Positions 42,845 through 51,947 of a stretch of 64,000 bases of DNA are shown piece after piece. Each line of letters begins with the position of its first letter. Within the stretch, counting starts at the first letter, position 1. The position numbers and the translations under genes were made by a program. The stretch is from Streptomyces sp. JH34 (lineage in GTDB: Bacteria; Actinomycetota; Actinomycetes; Streptomycetales; Streptomycetaceae): NCBI RefSeq assembly GCF_029428875.1, contig NZ_JAJSOO010000001.1, forward strand, positions 3,906,001-3,970,000, given 5' to 3'. Below the pieces are notes generated by a model. It saw only the letters and a program-made list of their open reading frames with translations, made no database searches and had not been told where the DNA came from.

Positions 42845-43159
42845 CAGCGACGAGGTGCTGGAGGGAGCCCTCGGCGCGATCCCGTAGAGGCGGACGGCCG
42901 GAGGAACGCGACCTCGTGGACGCGGGAAGGCCTGCGGGCCGGGCCGGGAGCACCGACGGTGGTCGTACCGGCACCCGTTCCGGCGGACACGCGCGTCAGC
43001 TCCGCCACCTCGGCGTCCGCGCGGCCCCGGATTCCCCGCTGCCGCAGGAGCCGTGAACAGCGCGCGGTCCCAGTGGCGGGACGCGCTCACAGCGGCCCGG
43101 CCGACCCTCACGGGCGCCGGGCCGCTGCCGTTGTCGGCGGGAGCGGCCACAATGGTCGG
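42845..43159. other. 315-bp intergenic region
   Basis: GC-rich and without a supportable gene or clear hairpin. The methyltransferase reading frame is open upstream of its start, but that part shows no family-like sequence. Confidence 0.45.
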
Positions 43160-44662
43160 GTGAGTACGACCAGCCTCCCCGCATCCGCCCGTGCCGCCCG
43201 GCTCCGCGAAGCCCTGATCGCCGCCGCGTTCACCGCCGATGGCCTCCTCGAGCAGCTCGGCGCGCCCGCGTATGCCGCGCTCGCCCGCAGCGAGACCGTC
43301 CCAGCTCTCCGGGCCACCCGCGGAGACTCGCCGCTCGACACGCTGGTGCGGCTGTTCCTGCTGCAGTGCCCCGTGCCGGCCGCCGCGGCCGCCGCGGCCC
43401 TCCCGTTGGCGGAGTGCGTCGAGGACGGGTGGGTGGCCCAGGAGGGCGACCTGGTCAGGGCCACCGTCGATGTCCGCCCCTACGGCGGGCCCGAAGGGCA
43501 GGACTGGTTCATCGTCTCCGACCTGGGCTGCGCCGTCGGCGGCGCCGGCGGCATCGGCTCGCACGAGGAAGGCGTCGTCCTGGGCGTCGGCGGGGCCTCC
43601 ACCACGCTCGCCGGGATCACGGTGCGAAAGCCCGTCACCTCGGCGCTCGATCTCGGCACGGGTTCCGGTATCCAGGCCTTGCACGCCGCCCAGCACGCCA
43701 CTCGGGTCACCGCCACGGACGTCAACCCGCGCGCTCTGGAATTCACCCGTCTGACTCTCGCTCTGTCCGGAGCGGCGCCCGCCGATCTGCGGGAGGGGTC
43801 CCTCTTCGAACCCGTCGGTACGGAGACGTACGACCTGATCGTGTCCAACCCGCCCTTCGTCATCTCACCGGGTGCCAGGCTGACGTACCGCGACGGCGGC
43901 ATGGGTGGTGACGATCTGTGCCGGACTCTCGTGCAGCAGGCCGGGGAGCGTCTCCGCGAAGGCGGTTACGCCCAGTTCCTCGCCAACTGGCAGCACGTGG
44001 ACGGCGAGGAATGGCAGGACCGGGTGCGCTCCTGGGTGCCCGCCGGCTGCGATGCGTGGATCGTGCAGCGCGAGGTGCAGGACGTCACCCAGTACGCCGA
44101 GCTGTGGCTGCGTGACAGCGGCGACCACCGCACCGATTCAGCCGTGTACGCCGAGCGTTACGAAGCCTGGCTGGACGAGTTCGAGGCCCGCAGCACCAGG
44201 GCCGTCGGCTTCGGGTGGATCACGCTCCGGAAGTCCGCGGCCGCCGCAGGGAATCCGTCACTCGTTGCCGAGGAGTGGCCGCACGCGGTGGAACAGCCCC
44301 TCGGATCCGCCGTGGAGGCCCATTTCGCACGGCAGGACTATCTGCGTGAGCACGACGACGCGGCCCTGCTCTCCGCGCACTTCACCCTTGCCGAGGAGGT
44401 CGTGCAGGAGCAGGTGGGGCTGCCGGGCGCCGAGGACCCCGAGCATGTGGTGCTGCGTCAGCACCGCGGAATGCGCCGGGCGACCAAGGTCGATGCCGTC
44501 GGGGCTGGGTTCGCGGGTGTGTGCGACGGTTCGCTGCCGGCGGGCAGGATCCTGGACGCCATCGCCCAGCTGATGGCCGAGGACCCGGTGCTGCTCCGCG
44601 ACCGCACCCCGCAGGCGATCCGACTGCTGGTGGAGGAAGGCTTCCTGGAGCCCGTGCGGTGA
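43160..44662 (+). CDS. SAM-dependent methyltransferase (HemK/N6-adenine type)
   Basis: The 500-residue protein has an N-terminal helical/winged domain (about 1-145), a class I methyltransferase core with SAM motif I ALDLGTGSGIQAL, motif II ATDVNPRAL and the catalytic SNPPFV motif, and a long C-terminal domain of about 200 residues. NPPF is the signature of enzymes that methylate amino groups on glutamine, adenine or guanine (HemK, RsmC types). The target is unknown; the length is far greater than PrmC. The GTG start at 43160 has only a weak Shine-Dalgarno. Confidence 0.87.
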   Translation: MSTTSLPASARAARLREALIAAAFTADGLLEQLGAPAYAALARSETVPALRATRGDSPLDTLVRLFLLQCPVPAAAAAAALPLAECVEDGWVAQEGDLVRATVDVRPYGGPEGQDWFIVSDLGCAVGGAGGIGSHEEGVVLGVGGASTTLAGITVRKPVTSALDLGTGSGIQALHAAQHATRVTATDVNPRALEFTRLTLALSGAAPADLREGSLFEPVGTETYDLIVSNPPFVISPGARLTYRDGGMGGDDLCRTLVQQAGERLREGGYAQFLANWQHVDGEEWQDRVRSWVPAGCDAWIVQREVQDVTQYAELWLRDSGDHRTDSAVYAERYEAWLDEFEARSTRAVGFGWITLRKSAAAAGNPSLVAEEWPHAVEQPLGSAVEAHFARQDYLREHDDAALLSAHFTLAEEVVQEQVGLPGAEDPEHVVLRQHRGMRRATKVDAVGAGFAGVCDGSLPAGRILDAIAQLMAEDPVLLRDRTPQAIRLLVEEGFLEPVR

Positions 44663-44666
44663 CGAG

Positions 44667-44693
44667 GCGGCCGGCACCGGTGGTGCCGGCCGC
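44667..44693 (+). terminator. Predicted terminator of the methyltransferase gene
   Basis: A perfect 12-bp stem GCGGCCGGCACC / GGTGCCGGCCGC with a 3-nt loop starts 5 nt after the stop codon. Confidence 0.75.
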
Positions 44694-44774
44694 TCCCCGG
44701 TCGCCCGGGGGCTCCGACTACCCCGGCTCCGGGCGCCGGTCGTACCGGCACGCACGGTCGGCACAGCTTCGCGC

Positions 44775-44865
44775 TCCTGCTCCGCTCCCGCACGTCTGCA
44801 CAGCTGTGCGGTCCTGCTCCGCTCCCGCACGGCCGGCACAACTGCGCGGCCTCCGCTCCCGCACG
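44775..44865. repeat. 37-bp-period imperfect repeat
   Basis: TCCTGCTCCGCTCCCGCACG occurs at 44775-44794 and 44812-44831 exactly, with a shorter copy CCTCCGCTCCCGCACG at 44850-44865. The surrounding 44694-45140 contains no gene that I can support. Confidence 0.9.
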
Positions 44866-45140
44866 CCGGATTCGCCCCCTCCTCGGCCGAACACCCTTCT
44901 GACCAGCGCCTCCTGTCGCGACCGCTGACGGCTCCGGTACGCCGTGCCGGGTTCCGCTCCCGCCGGTACGCCGGACAGCCGCGCCCCGTTCATCCCCGGT
45001 TCGTGCCGGCGCCGCCCCCGGGTGGCAGCCTCCCCTCAGTCGAGCCGTCCGCACGGTCCGACGGCTGGGCGGGCCACGTGGGCCGCGACGGCGTACGGGC
45101 CCGCGGCGGCAGCCGAGGGGAAGAGCGTGAGGGGTACGAC

Positions 45141-45338
45141 ATGGAGAGTGTCACCGCGGTCTTCGCCGGTGCGGCGTTCGCGCTGTTCGGCGCCGCCCTC
45201 CTCGTCTGGACCGGGGCGCGCACCATCCAGCGCGCGCCGGTGGCGCTCGGTGTGAGCCCCGTCGCCTCCACCGTTCTGGCCACGCTCTTCGGCGTACTCT
45301 TCCTCGTCCTCGGCGTGTGGTGCCTCACCCGCATCTGA
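45141..45338 (+). CDS. Small membrane protein, unknown function
   Basis: The 65-residue protein MESVTAVFAGAAFALFGAAL... has two hydrophobic segments (about 5-28 and 41-62) with a short hydrophilic link and almost no soluble part. GAGGGG precedes the ATG by 6 nt. It is conserved in position next to topA as I recall; no function is known. Confidence 0.72.
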   Translation: MESVTAVFAGAAFALFGAALLVWTGARTIQRAPVALGVSPVASTVLATLFGVLFLVLGVWCLTRI

Positions 45339-45509
45339 TCCTCTTGTCCGGCACGTCCGGCGGCCGTCGGACAGCCGCCCGGCTGGTTCCCCGACAGGGG
45401 TCCGAAACCCGCAGGCGACAGCCCCGCGAGGAGCGGACCGGGTGGTCCGGGCGGCAGGAATGGCGGAAGTCGGGTTACCGTTCGAGTGGCCGTTGCGGGC
45501 TTTTGCCGT

Positions 45510-45540
45510 TTGACACGGGGGCGGGTTGTACCGTCACACT
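45510..45540 (+). promoter_or_regulatory. Candidate topA promoter
   Basis: TTGACA at 45510-45515 is a perfect -35. CACACT at 45535-45540 is the best -10 with a long 19-bp spacer, consistent with a supercoiling-sensitive promoter. The spacing makes the call uncertain. The topA start is 77 nt further on; 45339-45509 holds nothing recognisable. Confidence 0.35.
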
Positions 45541-45617
45541 CCGCAGCGACAGCACCGCGGGCAGCGTAAGAGCGCTGCCCGGATGCCCACGAGTGCCGAC
45601 CGGAGAGAAGAGCGAAG

Positions 45618-48485
45618 TTGTCCCCGACCAGCGAGACCGCAGGCCGCCGACTCGTCATTGTCGAGTCGCCTGCCAAGGCGAAGACGATCAAGGGCTATCT
45701 CGGCCCCGGATACGTCGTCGAGGCGAGCGTCGGGCACATCCGCGACCTGCCGAGCGGCGCGGCCGAGGTGCCGGACGAGTACACCGGTGAGGTACGCCGC
45801 CTCGGCGTGGACGTCGACAATGACTTCCAGCCGATCTACGTCGTCAACGCAGACAAGAAGTCCCAGGTCAGGAAGCTCAAGCAGCTCCTCGCCGAATCCG
45901 ACGAGCTCTTCCTCGCCACCGATGAGGACCGCGAGGGCGAAGCCATCGCGTGGCACCTGCAGGAAGTCCTCAGGCCCAAGGTCCCGGTCCACCGGATGGT
46001 CTTCCACGAGATCACCAAGGACGCGATCAGGGCCGCCGTCGCCAACCCGCGCGAGCTCAACCAGCGCATGGTCGACGCCCAGGAGACCCGCCGCATCCTC
46101 GACCGTCTCTACGGCTACGAGGTCTCGCCGGTCCTGTGGAAGAAGGTCATGCCGCGGCTCTCCGCGGGCCGTGTCCAGTCCGTGGCGACCCGCCTCGTCG
46201 TCGAGCGGGAGCGCGAGCGCATCGCCTTCCGCTCCGCCGAGTACTGGGACCTGACCGGCACCTTCGCCACCGGGCGCACCGGTGACATCTCCGATCCCTC
46301 GACGCTCACCGCCCGCCTCAGCGCGGTCGACGGGCGCCGTATCGCCCAGGGCCGCGACTTCGGTCCCGACGGGCAGCTCAAGCAGGGGTCGGCCCAGACG
46401 CTGCACCTGGACGAGGCCAACGCCCGCGCCCTGGCCTCGGCGCTCGCCGACTCCACGTTCGCGGTCCGCTCGGTCGAGTCGAAGCCCTACCGCCGCTCGC
46501 CGTACGCGCCCTTCCGCACCACGACCCTCCAGCAGGAGGCGAGCCGGAAGCTGGGCTTCGGGGCCAAGGCCACGATGCAGGTGGCGCAGAAGCTGTACGA
46601 GAACGGCTTCATCACCTATATGCGTACGGACTCCACGACCCTCTCGGACACCGCGGTCTCCGCGGCCCGGGCGCAGGTCACGCAGCTGTACGGGGCGAAC
46701 TACCTGCCCGACAAGCCCCGCACCTACGCCGGCAAGGTCAAGAACGCGCAGGAGGCGCACGAGGCGATCCGCCCCTCCGGCGACCGCTTCCGCACTCCGG
46801 CGGAGACCGGCCTCACCGGTGACCAGTTCCGGCTCTACGAGCTGATCTGGAAGCGGACCGTCGCCTCCCAGATGAAGGACGCCACGGGTAACTCCGTCAC
46901 GGTGAAGATCGGTGGCCGGGCGAGCGACGGCCGGGACGCCGAGTTCTCCGCGTCCGGCAAGACGATCACCTTCCACGGCTTCATGAAGGCGTACGTCGAA
47001 GGCGCGGACGACCCGAACGCCGAGCTGGACGACCGTGAGCGCCGTCTGCCGCAGGTCGCCGAGGGCGACGCGCTGACCGCCGACGAGGTCACGGTCGACG
47101 GTCACGCGACCAAGCCTCCGGCCCGGTACACCGAGGCGTCGCTGGTCAAGGAGCTCGAAGAGCGCGAGATCGGCCGCCCGTCGACGTACGCCTCGATCAT
47201 CGGGACCATCCTCGACCGCGGCTACGTGTTCAAGAAGGGCACGGCCCTGGTGCCGTCGTTCCTCTCGTTCGCCGTGGTGAACCTGCTGGAGAAGCACTTC
47301 GGCCGGCTGGTCGACTACGACTTCACCGCCCGCATGGAGGACGATCTCGACCGCATCGCGCGGGGCGAGGCCCAGTCCGTGCCGTGGCTGCGCCGCTTCT
47401 ACTTCGGTGCCGGCGACGACACGACCGGTGCCGGTGCGGCCTCCGACGCGGGCAACGGCGACGGGGACCACCTCGGCGGCCTCAAGGAGCTCGTGACCGA
47501 CCTGGGCGCGATCGACGCCCGCGAGATCTCCTCGTTCCCCGTCGGCAACGACATCAAGCTCCGCGTCGGCCGTTACGGCCCGTACATCGAGCGGGGCGAG
47601 AAGGACTCCGAGGGCCACCAGCGCGCCGACGTGCCGGAGGAGCTGGCGCCCGACGAGTTGTCCGTGGAACTCGCGGAGGAGTTGCTGGCCAAGCCGAGCG
47701 GTGACTTCGAACTCGGCGCCGACCCGGTCAGCGGGAACCAGATCATCGCGAAGGACGGGCGCTACGGCCCGTACGTCACGGAGGTGCTGCCCGAGGGCAC
47801 GCCCAAGACGGGCAAGAACGCGGTGAAGCCGCGGACCGCGTCGCTCTTCAAGTCGATGTCGCTCGACACGGTGACGCTGGCCGACGCGCTCAGGCTGATG
47901 TCGCTGCCGCGTGTCGTCGGTGAGGACGCCGAGGGCGTCGAGATCACCGCGCAGAACGGCCGCTACGGGCCCTACCTGAAGAAGGGCACGGACTCGCGTT
48001 CGCTGACGTCCGAGGAGCAGCTCTTCGACATCACGCTCGAAGAGGCCCTCGCGATCTACGCACAGCCGAAGCAGCGCGGGCGGGCCGCCGCCAAGCCGCC
48101 GCTGAAGGAACTGGGCACGGACCCCGTGAGCGGTGCCCCGGTGGTCGTCAAGGACGGCCGGTTCGGCGCGTACGTCACCGACGGTGAGACCAACGCGACG
48201 CTGCGGACCGACGACAGCGTCGAGGACATCACCCCGGAGCGCGGCTACGAGCTGCTCGCCGAGAAGCGGGCCAAGGGGCCCGCGAAGAAGAAGACGGCGA
48301 AGAAGGCCCCGGCCAAGAAGGCCACCGCGAAGAAGGCCACCACGGCCAAGAAGACGGCTGCCAAGAAGACGGCCGCGACCAAGACGACGGCCGCGAAGAA
48401 GACGACCGCCGCCAAGAAGGCGCCTGCGAAGAAGGCGACCGCCACCGCGAGGAAGTCGGCTTCGGCTCCGTCCGACGAGAGCTGA
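45618..48485 (+). CDS. topA: DNA topoisomerase I with lysine-repeat tail
   Basis: The 955-residue type IA topoisomerase starts with TTG (SPTSETAGRRLVIVESPAK...). It has the TOPRIM glutamate E16, the DED metal site (102-104), a strand-passage core with catalytic Y334 in FITYMRTDST, and GRYGPYV-type C-terminal repeat domains. The tail (from about 885) is a run of KK-A/T repeats. Streptomyces TopA lacks zinc fingers and uses this alternating lysine tail for processivity; that matches what is seen. It relaxes negative supercoils. GGAGAGAAG lies upstream. Confidence 0.97.
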   Translation: MSPTSETAGRRLVIVESPAKAKTIKGYLGPGYVVEASVGHIRDLPSGAAEVPDEYTGEVRRLGVDVDNDFQPIYVVNADKKSQVRKLKQLLAESDELFLATDEDREGEAIAWHLQEVLRPKVPVHRMVFHEITKDAIRAAVANPRELNQRMVDAQETRRILDRLYGYEVSPVLWKKVMPRLSAGRVQSVATRLVVERERERIAFRSAEYWDLTGTFATGRTGDISDPSTLTARLSAVDGRRIAQGRDFGPDGQLKQGSAQTLHLDEANARALASALADSTFAVRSVESKPYRRSPYAPFRTTTLQQEASRKLGFGAKATMQVAQKLYENGFITYMRTDSTTLSDTAVSAARAQVTQLYGANYLPDKPRTYAGKVKNAQEAHEAIRPSGDRFRTPAETGLTGDQFRLYELIWKRTVASQMKDATGNSVTVKIGGRASDGRDAEFSASGKTITFHGFMKAYVEGADDPNAELDDRERRLPQVAEGDALTADEVTVDGHATKPPARYTEASLVKELEEREIGRPSTYASIIGTILDRGYVFKKGTALVPSFLSFAVVNLLEKHFGRLVDYDFTARMEDDLDRIARGEAQSVPWLRRFYFGAGDDTTGAGAASDAGNGDGDHLGGLKELVTDLGAIDAREISSFPVGNDIKLRVGRYGPYIERGEKDSEGHQRADVPEELAPDELSVELAEELLAKPSGDFELGADPVSGNQIIAKDGRYGPYVTEVLPEGTPKTGKNAVKPRTASLFKSMSLDTVTLADALRLMSLPRVVGEDAEGVEITAQNGRYGPYLKKGTDSRSLTSEEQLFDITLEEALAIYAQPKQRGRAAAKPPLKELGTDPVSGAPVVVKDGRFGAYVTDGETNATLRTDDSVEDITPERGYELLAEKRAKGPAKKKTAKKAPAKKATAKKATTAKKTAAKKTAATKTTAAKKTTAAKKAPAKKATATARKSASAPSDES

Positions 48486-48572
48486 CCCCGGGCCCGGACG
48501 CGCGGCGCCGAAGGCCGGGCGCCCGGTGTGAGGGGCCGGTCGCAGGGGTGTGAGGAGCCGGCCGTTCGCCGT

Positions 48573-48622
48573 GCTCGGATGCCGGAAGGGCCGGGTCTCC
48601 CCGGCCCTTCCGGCATCCGAGC
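48573..48622 (+). terminator. Very strong topA terminator hairpin
   Basis: The arms 48573-48595 and 48600-48622 pair without mismatch over 23 bp (left arm begins GCTCGGATGCCGGAAGGGCC), leaving a 4-nt TCTC loop. It is 88 nt after the topA stop. Confidence 0.85.
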
Positions 48623-48701
48623 GGGACGGTCCCGCGCATCCACTGGGCATATGTTCGGACGCGGCCCCCGGGTACCCCGCCGCTGCCGATAGGCTGGGCG
48701 G

Positions 48702-51700
48702 ATGACGCGAGCCGAGCAGCCACCGGTCGTGAGCCCCACCTCCGACACACTTGCCGCAGACTCACGCGAGCGCGCCGTACGAGCCCTTTTGCGTGTTCCC
48801 CCGCTCAGGCGGTTGTGGAGCGCACAGCTCGTCGGCAGTATCGGCGATTCACTCGCCCTTCTCGTGCTTGTGCTGCTGTCGCTGCAAGCGGCGGTCCTCG
48901 AGGGCTCATTCGGGGCCGGATACCGCGGGGCGGCCTTTGCCGTCGCCGCCGTCTTCGGTGCCCGGATCCTTTCCACCGTGCTCTTCGGAGCCGTACTCCT
49001 GGGGCCTCTTACGGCGCTCACCGCGCCCGGCGGGCCGGTCGACCGGCGATGGCTGATGATCGGGGCGGACGGGCTGCGGCTCGCTCTGCTGGTCGTCGCG
49101 CCGCTGTGGATCGACTGGATGCCGGACAAGGCACTCATGATGATCCTCATCACCGTCTTCGTGGCGGGTGTCGGCGAACGCCTGTGGGCGATCGCCAAGG
49201 AGAGCGCCGCTCCGGCACTGCTCCCCGCCCCGCCCCCGGAGGGTGCCGCCGTGCGCCCGCTGCCGGATCACCTCGACGCCCTGCGCAGGCTCTCCCTGCG
49301 GACGAACTTCCTCGCGGTGCCCGCGGCCGCTGCCGTGCTGGTGGTCGCCGCGCTGATCGGTGAACTGCTCGGGACCGGCTTCGACTGGTTCTCCTTCCAC
49401 CAGGCGGCGCTCGGCTCCTACCTCGCGGCGGGGCTCTTCTCCGCCTCCGTCTCGACCCTGTACTTCCTGGAGCTCCCGGCCACCCGGACGCCCCGCCCCT
49501 GCTCGCCCCTGGAGGGACTGCGCCGGCCCACCGCCGGAACGGGGACCGACAAGGGCCGCACCGGCACCATCCCACTGGTCGTCGCCGCCTGCTCCGCGGT
49601 CGCGGGGGCGATCGCCGCCGCTGCCGCCGTCTCCGTGCTCCACGCCTCCGACCTCGGCGGCGGTCCGGCCACCTTCGCCCTGCTGATCCTGGCCCTGACC
49701 GGCGGCACCGCGCTCGGTATCCGTACCGCGCGGAAGGTACTGCCCGCCCTGTCGCGGCGCCGTCTGCTGGCTCTGGCGGTCGCCGTCACCGGTGTCTCGC
49801 TGCTGGCGCTCGGCCTGGTGCCGGACACCGCCACCGGGCTGCTGATCGCGCTGCTCGCCGGTTATGCCGCCGGGGTCGCCGCCCACATCGGGCACGCCGT
49901 CATCGACCAGGAGACGGAGGCGTTCCGGCAGGCCAGGAACACCGAGCACCTCCAGGCGGTCGTCCGGGTGCTGGTCGCGCTCGGCGCCGTGGGCGGCCCG
50001 CTGCTCGCCGCCGCCATCGGCCGGCACCGGCTGGGCTCGGGAGACTTCGTCTTCGCACACGGCGGCGCCGCCTTCGCGCTGATGCTCATCGGCGCGCTGC
50101 TGCTTCCCGTCGCGGTGATCGTCCTCGCGAAGACGGACGACCGTTCCGGTGTCCCGCTGCGCCGCGACCTGCGTGAGGCGCTGCGTGGCGGCGACCCCGC
50201 GGTAGCCCCCGCGGCAGACGGTTTCTTCCTCGTCCTGGAGGGCGGCGACGGAGCCGGCAAGTCCACCCAGGTCGAGGCGCTCACCGAATGGATCCGCGCC
50301 AAGGGACACGAGGTCGTCGTGACCCGCGAGCCCGGGGCCACCCCGATCGGCAAGCGGCTGCGTTCGATCCTGCTGGACGTCTCGTCGGCCGGCCTGTCCA
50401 ACCGCGCTGAGGCGCTGCTGTACGCCGCCGACCGGGCCGAGCACGTCGACTCGGTCGTCCGCCCGGCGCTGGAGCGCGGCGCGATCGTCATCTCGGACCG
50501 TTACATCGACTCGTCCGTCGCCTACCAGGGTGCCGGCCGGGACCTCGCCCCGACCGAGATCGCCAGGATCTCGCGCTGGGCGACGAGCGGACTCGTACCG
50601 CATCTGACGGTGCTTCTGGACGTCGACCCGCAGACGGCGCGGGAACGCTTCACCGAGGCGCCCGACCGGCTGGAGTCCGAGCCGGCCGAGTTCCACGAGC
50701 GGGTGCGCTCCGGCTTCCTCACCCTCGCGGCGGCCGACCCGGCCCGCTACCTGGTGGTGGACGCCGGGCAGGAGGCGGAGGCGATCACCACTGTGGTGCG
50801 CCACCGGCTCGACCGGCTCCTGCCCCTCTCCGAGGCTGAGATCAAGGCCCAGGAGGAGGCTCGCAAGGCGGCAGAGGAGGAGGCCCGGCGCAAGGCCGAG
50901 GAAGAGGCCGCGCGCAAGGCCGAGGAGGAGCGGCTGGAGCGTGAGCGGCAGGCACAGCTCGCCAAGCTCCGTGCCGAGGAGGAGGAGCGCAGGCGCCGCG
51001 AGGAGGAAGAGGCGCGACAGCGTGAGGCCGAACGGCAGGCGGAGGAGGCCCGGCAGCGCGCCGAGGACGCCCGTCGCCGTGCCGAGGAGGAGCGTGCCCG
51101 CCTCGAAGCCGAGGAGCGGGTGCGCGAGGCCGAGCAGGAGCGGCTGCGCAGGCAGGCCCAGGAGGAGGCGCGGCTGCGCAAGGAGGCGGAGGAACTGCGC
51201 CTGGAGAAGCAGCGCAAGGCGGAGGAGGCGCTGCTGAGGTCCGAGGAGGCCCGCCGTCGCGCCGAGGCCGAGGCGGCCGCCCGCGCCGAGAAGGCCGCTG
51301 CGGACGCCGCGGCGCGGCGTGCGCAGGAGTCCGGCCGGTCCGATTCCAGGTCGGCCGGGTCGTCCGTTCCGGACAACGAGCTCACCGTGCCGACGCCGGT
51401 CGTGAATCCGAACGAGATCACGCAGCCCGTGCCGGTCGCCCGGCCCGAGCGTCCGGAACGTGACGCGGACGAGACGGCCGTGCTGCCGCCCGTGCGCGAC
51501 GCGGAGGAGACCGCCGTGCTCCGGCCCGTGCGGGACGAGGACCCCTCGGACCGGGTGCCGCCGGGCGTGTTCCGTGACGAGCGCCGGGCTTCCGGCGCCG
51601 AGAGCGAGAACGAGCGCACGCGCGAACTGCCGCAGGTCAGCGACCCGCGGGCAGGGCGGGAGGCTCAGGGCGGCCGGAAGCGGCAGCGTTCCGACTGGGC

Positions 51701-51809
51701 CGAGGAGACACCGCTCGACGATCTGCCGTCCCTGGCCGACGAACTGCTCGGTGGCCACGACGACGATCAGGGCGGTTCCGGGCGCGGCGGGCGCAAGCCG
51801 CGCCGCTGA
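48702..51809 (+). CDS. tmk: MFS-like membrane domain fused to thymidylate kinase with coiled-coil tail
   Basis: The 1035-residue fusion has residues about 25-485 as a transporter-like membrane domain with some 10-12 hydrophobic segments. Residues 505-715 are dTMP kinase with P-loop GGDGAGKST (514-522), DR-Y (ISDRYIDSS) and a LID with EPDRL-type residues. Residues 715-880 are an unbroken Glu/Ala/Arg/Lys coiled coil, and the rest is acidic/disordered with ETAVL-PPVRDAE duplicates. The kinase makes dTDP for DNA synthesis, and catalytic motifs are intact. Fusion to a membrane domain is known in Streptomyces (SCO3542), but its purpose is not. Confidence 0.92.
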   Translation: MTRAEQPPVVSPTSDTLAADSRERAVRALLRVPPLRRLWSAQLVGSIGDSLALLVLVLLSLQAAVLEGSFGAGYRGAAFAVAAVFGARILSTVLFGAVLLGPLTALTAPGGPVDRRWLMIGADGLRLALLVVAPLWIDWMPDKALMMILITVFVAGVGERLWAIAKESAAPALLPAPPPEGAAVRPLPDHLDALRRLSLRTNFLAVPAAAAVLVVAALIGELLGTGFDWFSFHQAALGSYLAAGLFSASVSTLYFLELPATRTPRPCSPLEGLRRPTAGTGTDKGRTGTIPLVVAACSAVAGAIAAAAAVSVLHASDLGGGPATFALLILALTGGTALGIRTARKVLPALSRRRLLALAVAVTGVSLLALGLVPDTATGLLIALLAGYAAGVAAHIGHAVIDQETEAFRQARNTEHLQAVVRVLVALGAVGGPLLAAAIGRHRLGSGDFVFAHGGAAFALMLIGALLLPVAVIVLAKTDDRSGVPLRRDLREALRGGDPAVAPAADGFFLVLEGGDGAGKSTQVEALTEWIRAKGHEVVVTREPGATPIGKRLRSILLDVSSAGLSNRAEALLYAADRAEHVDSVVRPALERGAIVISDRYIDSSVAYQGAGRDLAPTEIARISRWATSGLVPHLTVLLDVDPQTARERFTEAPDRLESEPAEFHERVRSGFLTLAAADPARYLVVDAGQEAEAITTVVRHRLDRLLPLSEAEIKAQEEARKAAEEEARRKAEEEAARKAEEERLERERQAQLAKLRAEEEERRRREEEEARQREAERQAEEARQRAEDARRRAEEERARLEAEERVREAEQERLRRQAQEEARLRKEAEELRLEKQRKAEEALLRSEEARRRAEAEAAARAEKAAADAAARRAQESGRSDSRSAGSSVPDNELTVPTPVVNPNEITQPVPVARPERPERDADETAVLPPVRDAEETAVLRPVRDEDPSDRVPPGVFRDERRASGAESENERTRELPQVSDPRAGREAQGGRKRQRSDWAEETPLDDLPSLADELLGGHDDDQGGSGRGGRKPRR

Positions 51810-51947
51810 CGGACGGACGTGAGCCGCGGGGCGTGACCGGGCGGGGCCCGGGAGCGGAGCGCCGGGATTGTCAGACCCTTCCCGCACAATGGGGAGGCGA
51901 TGGAACACCCGGCGTTCCCGCACCACACCACCGGAAGGGCGGTGACC

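Noticed and set aside
45534..48650. 1038-codon minus-strand frame opposite topA
   Set aside because: Same GC shadow effect; low-complexity Leu/Gly/Arg translation with no family motif.
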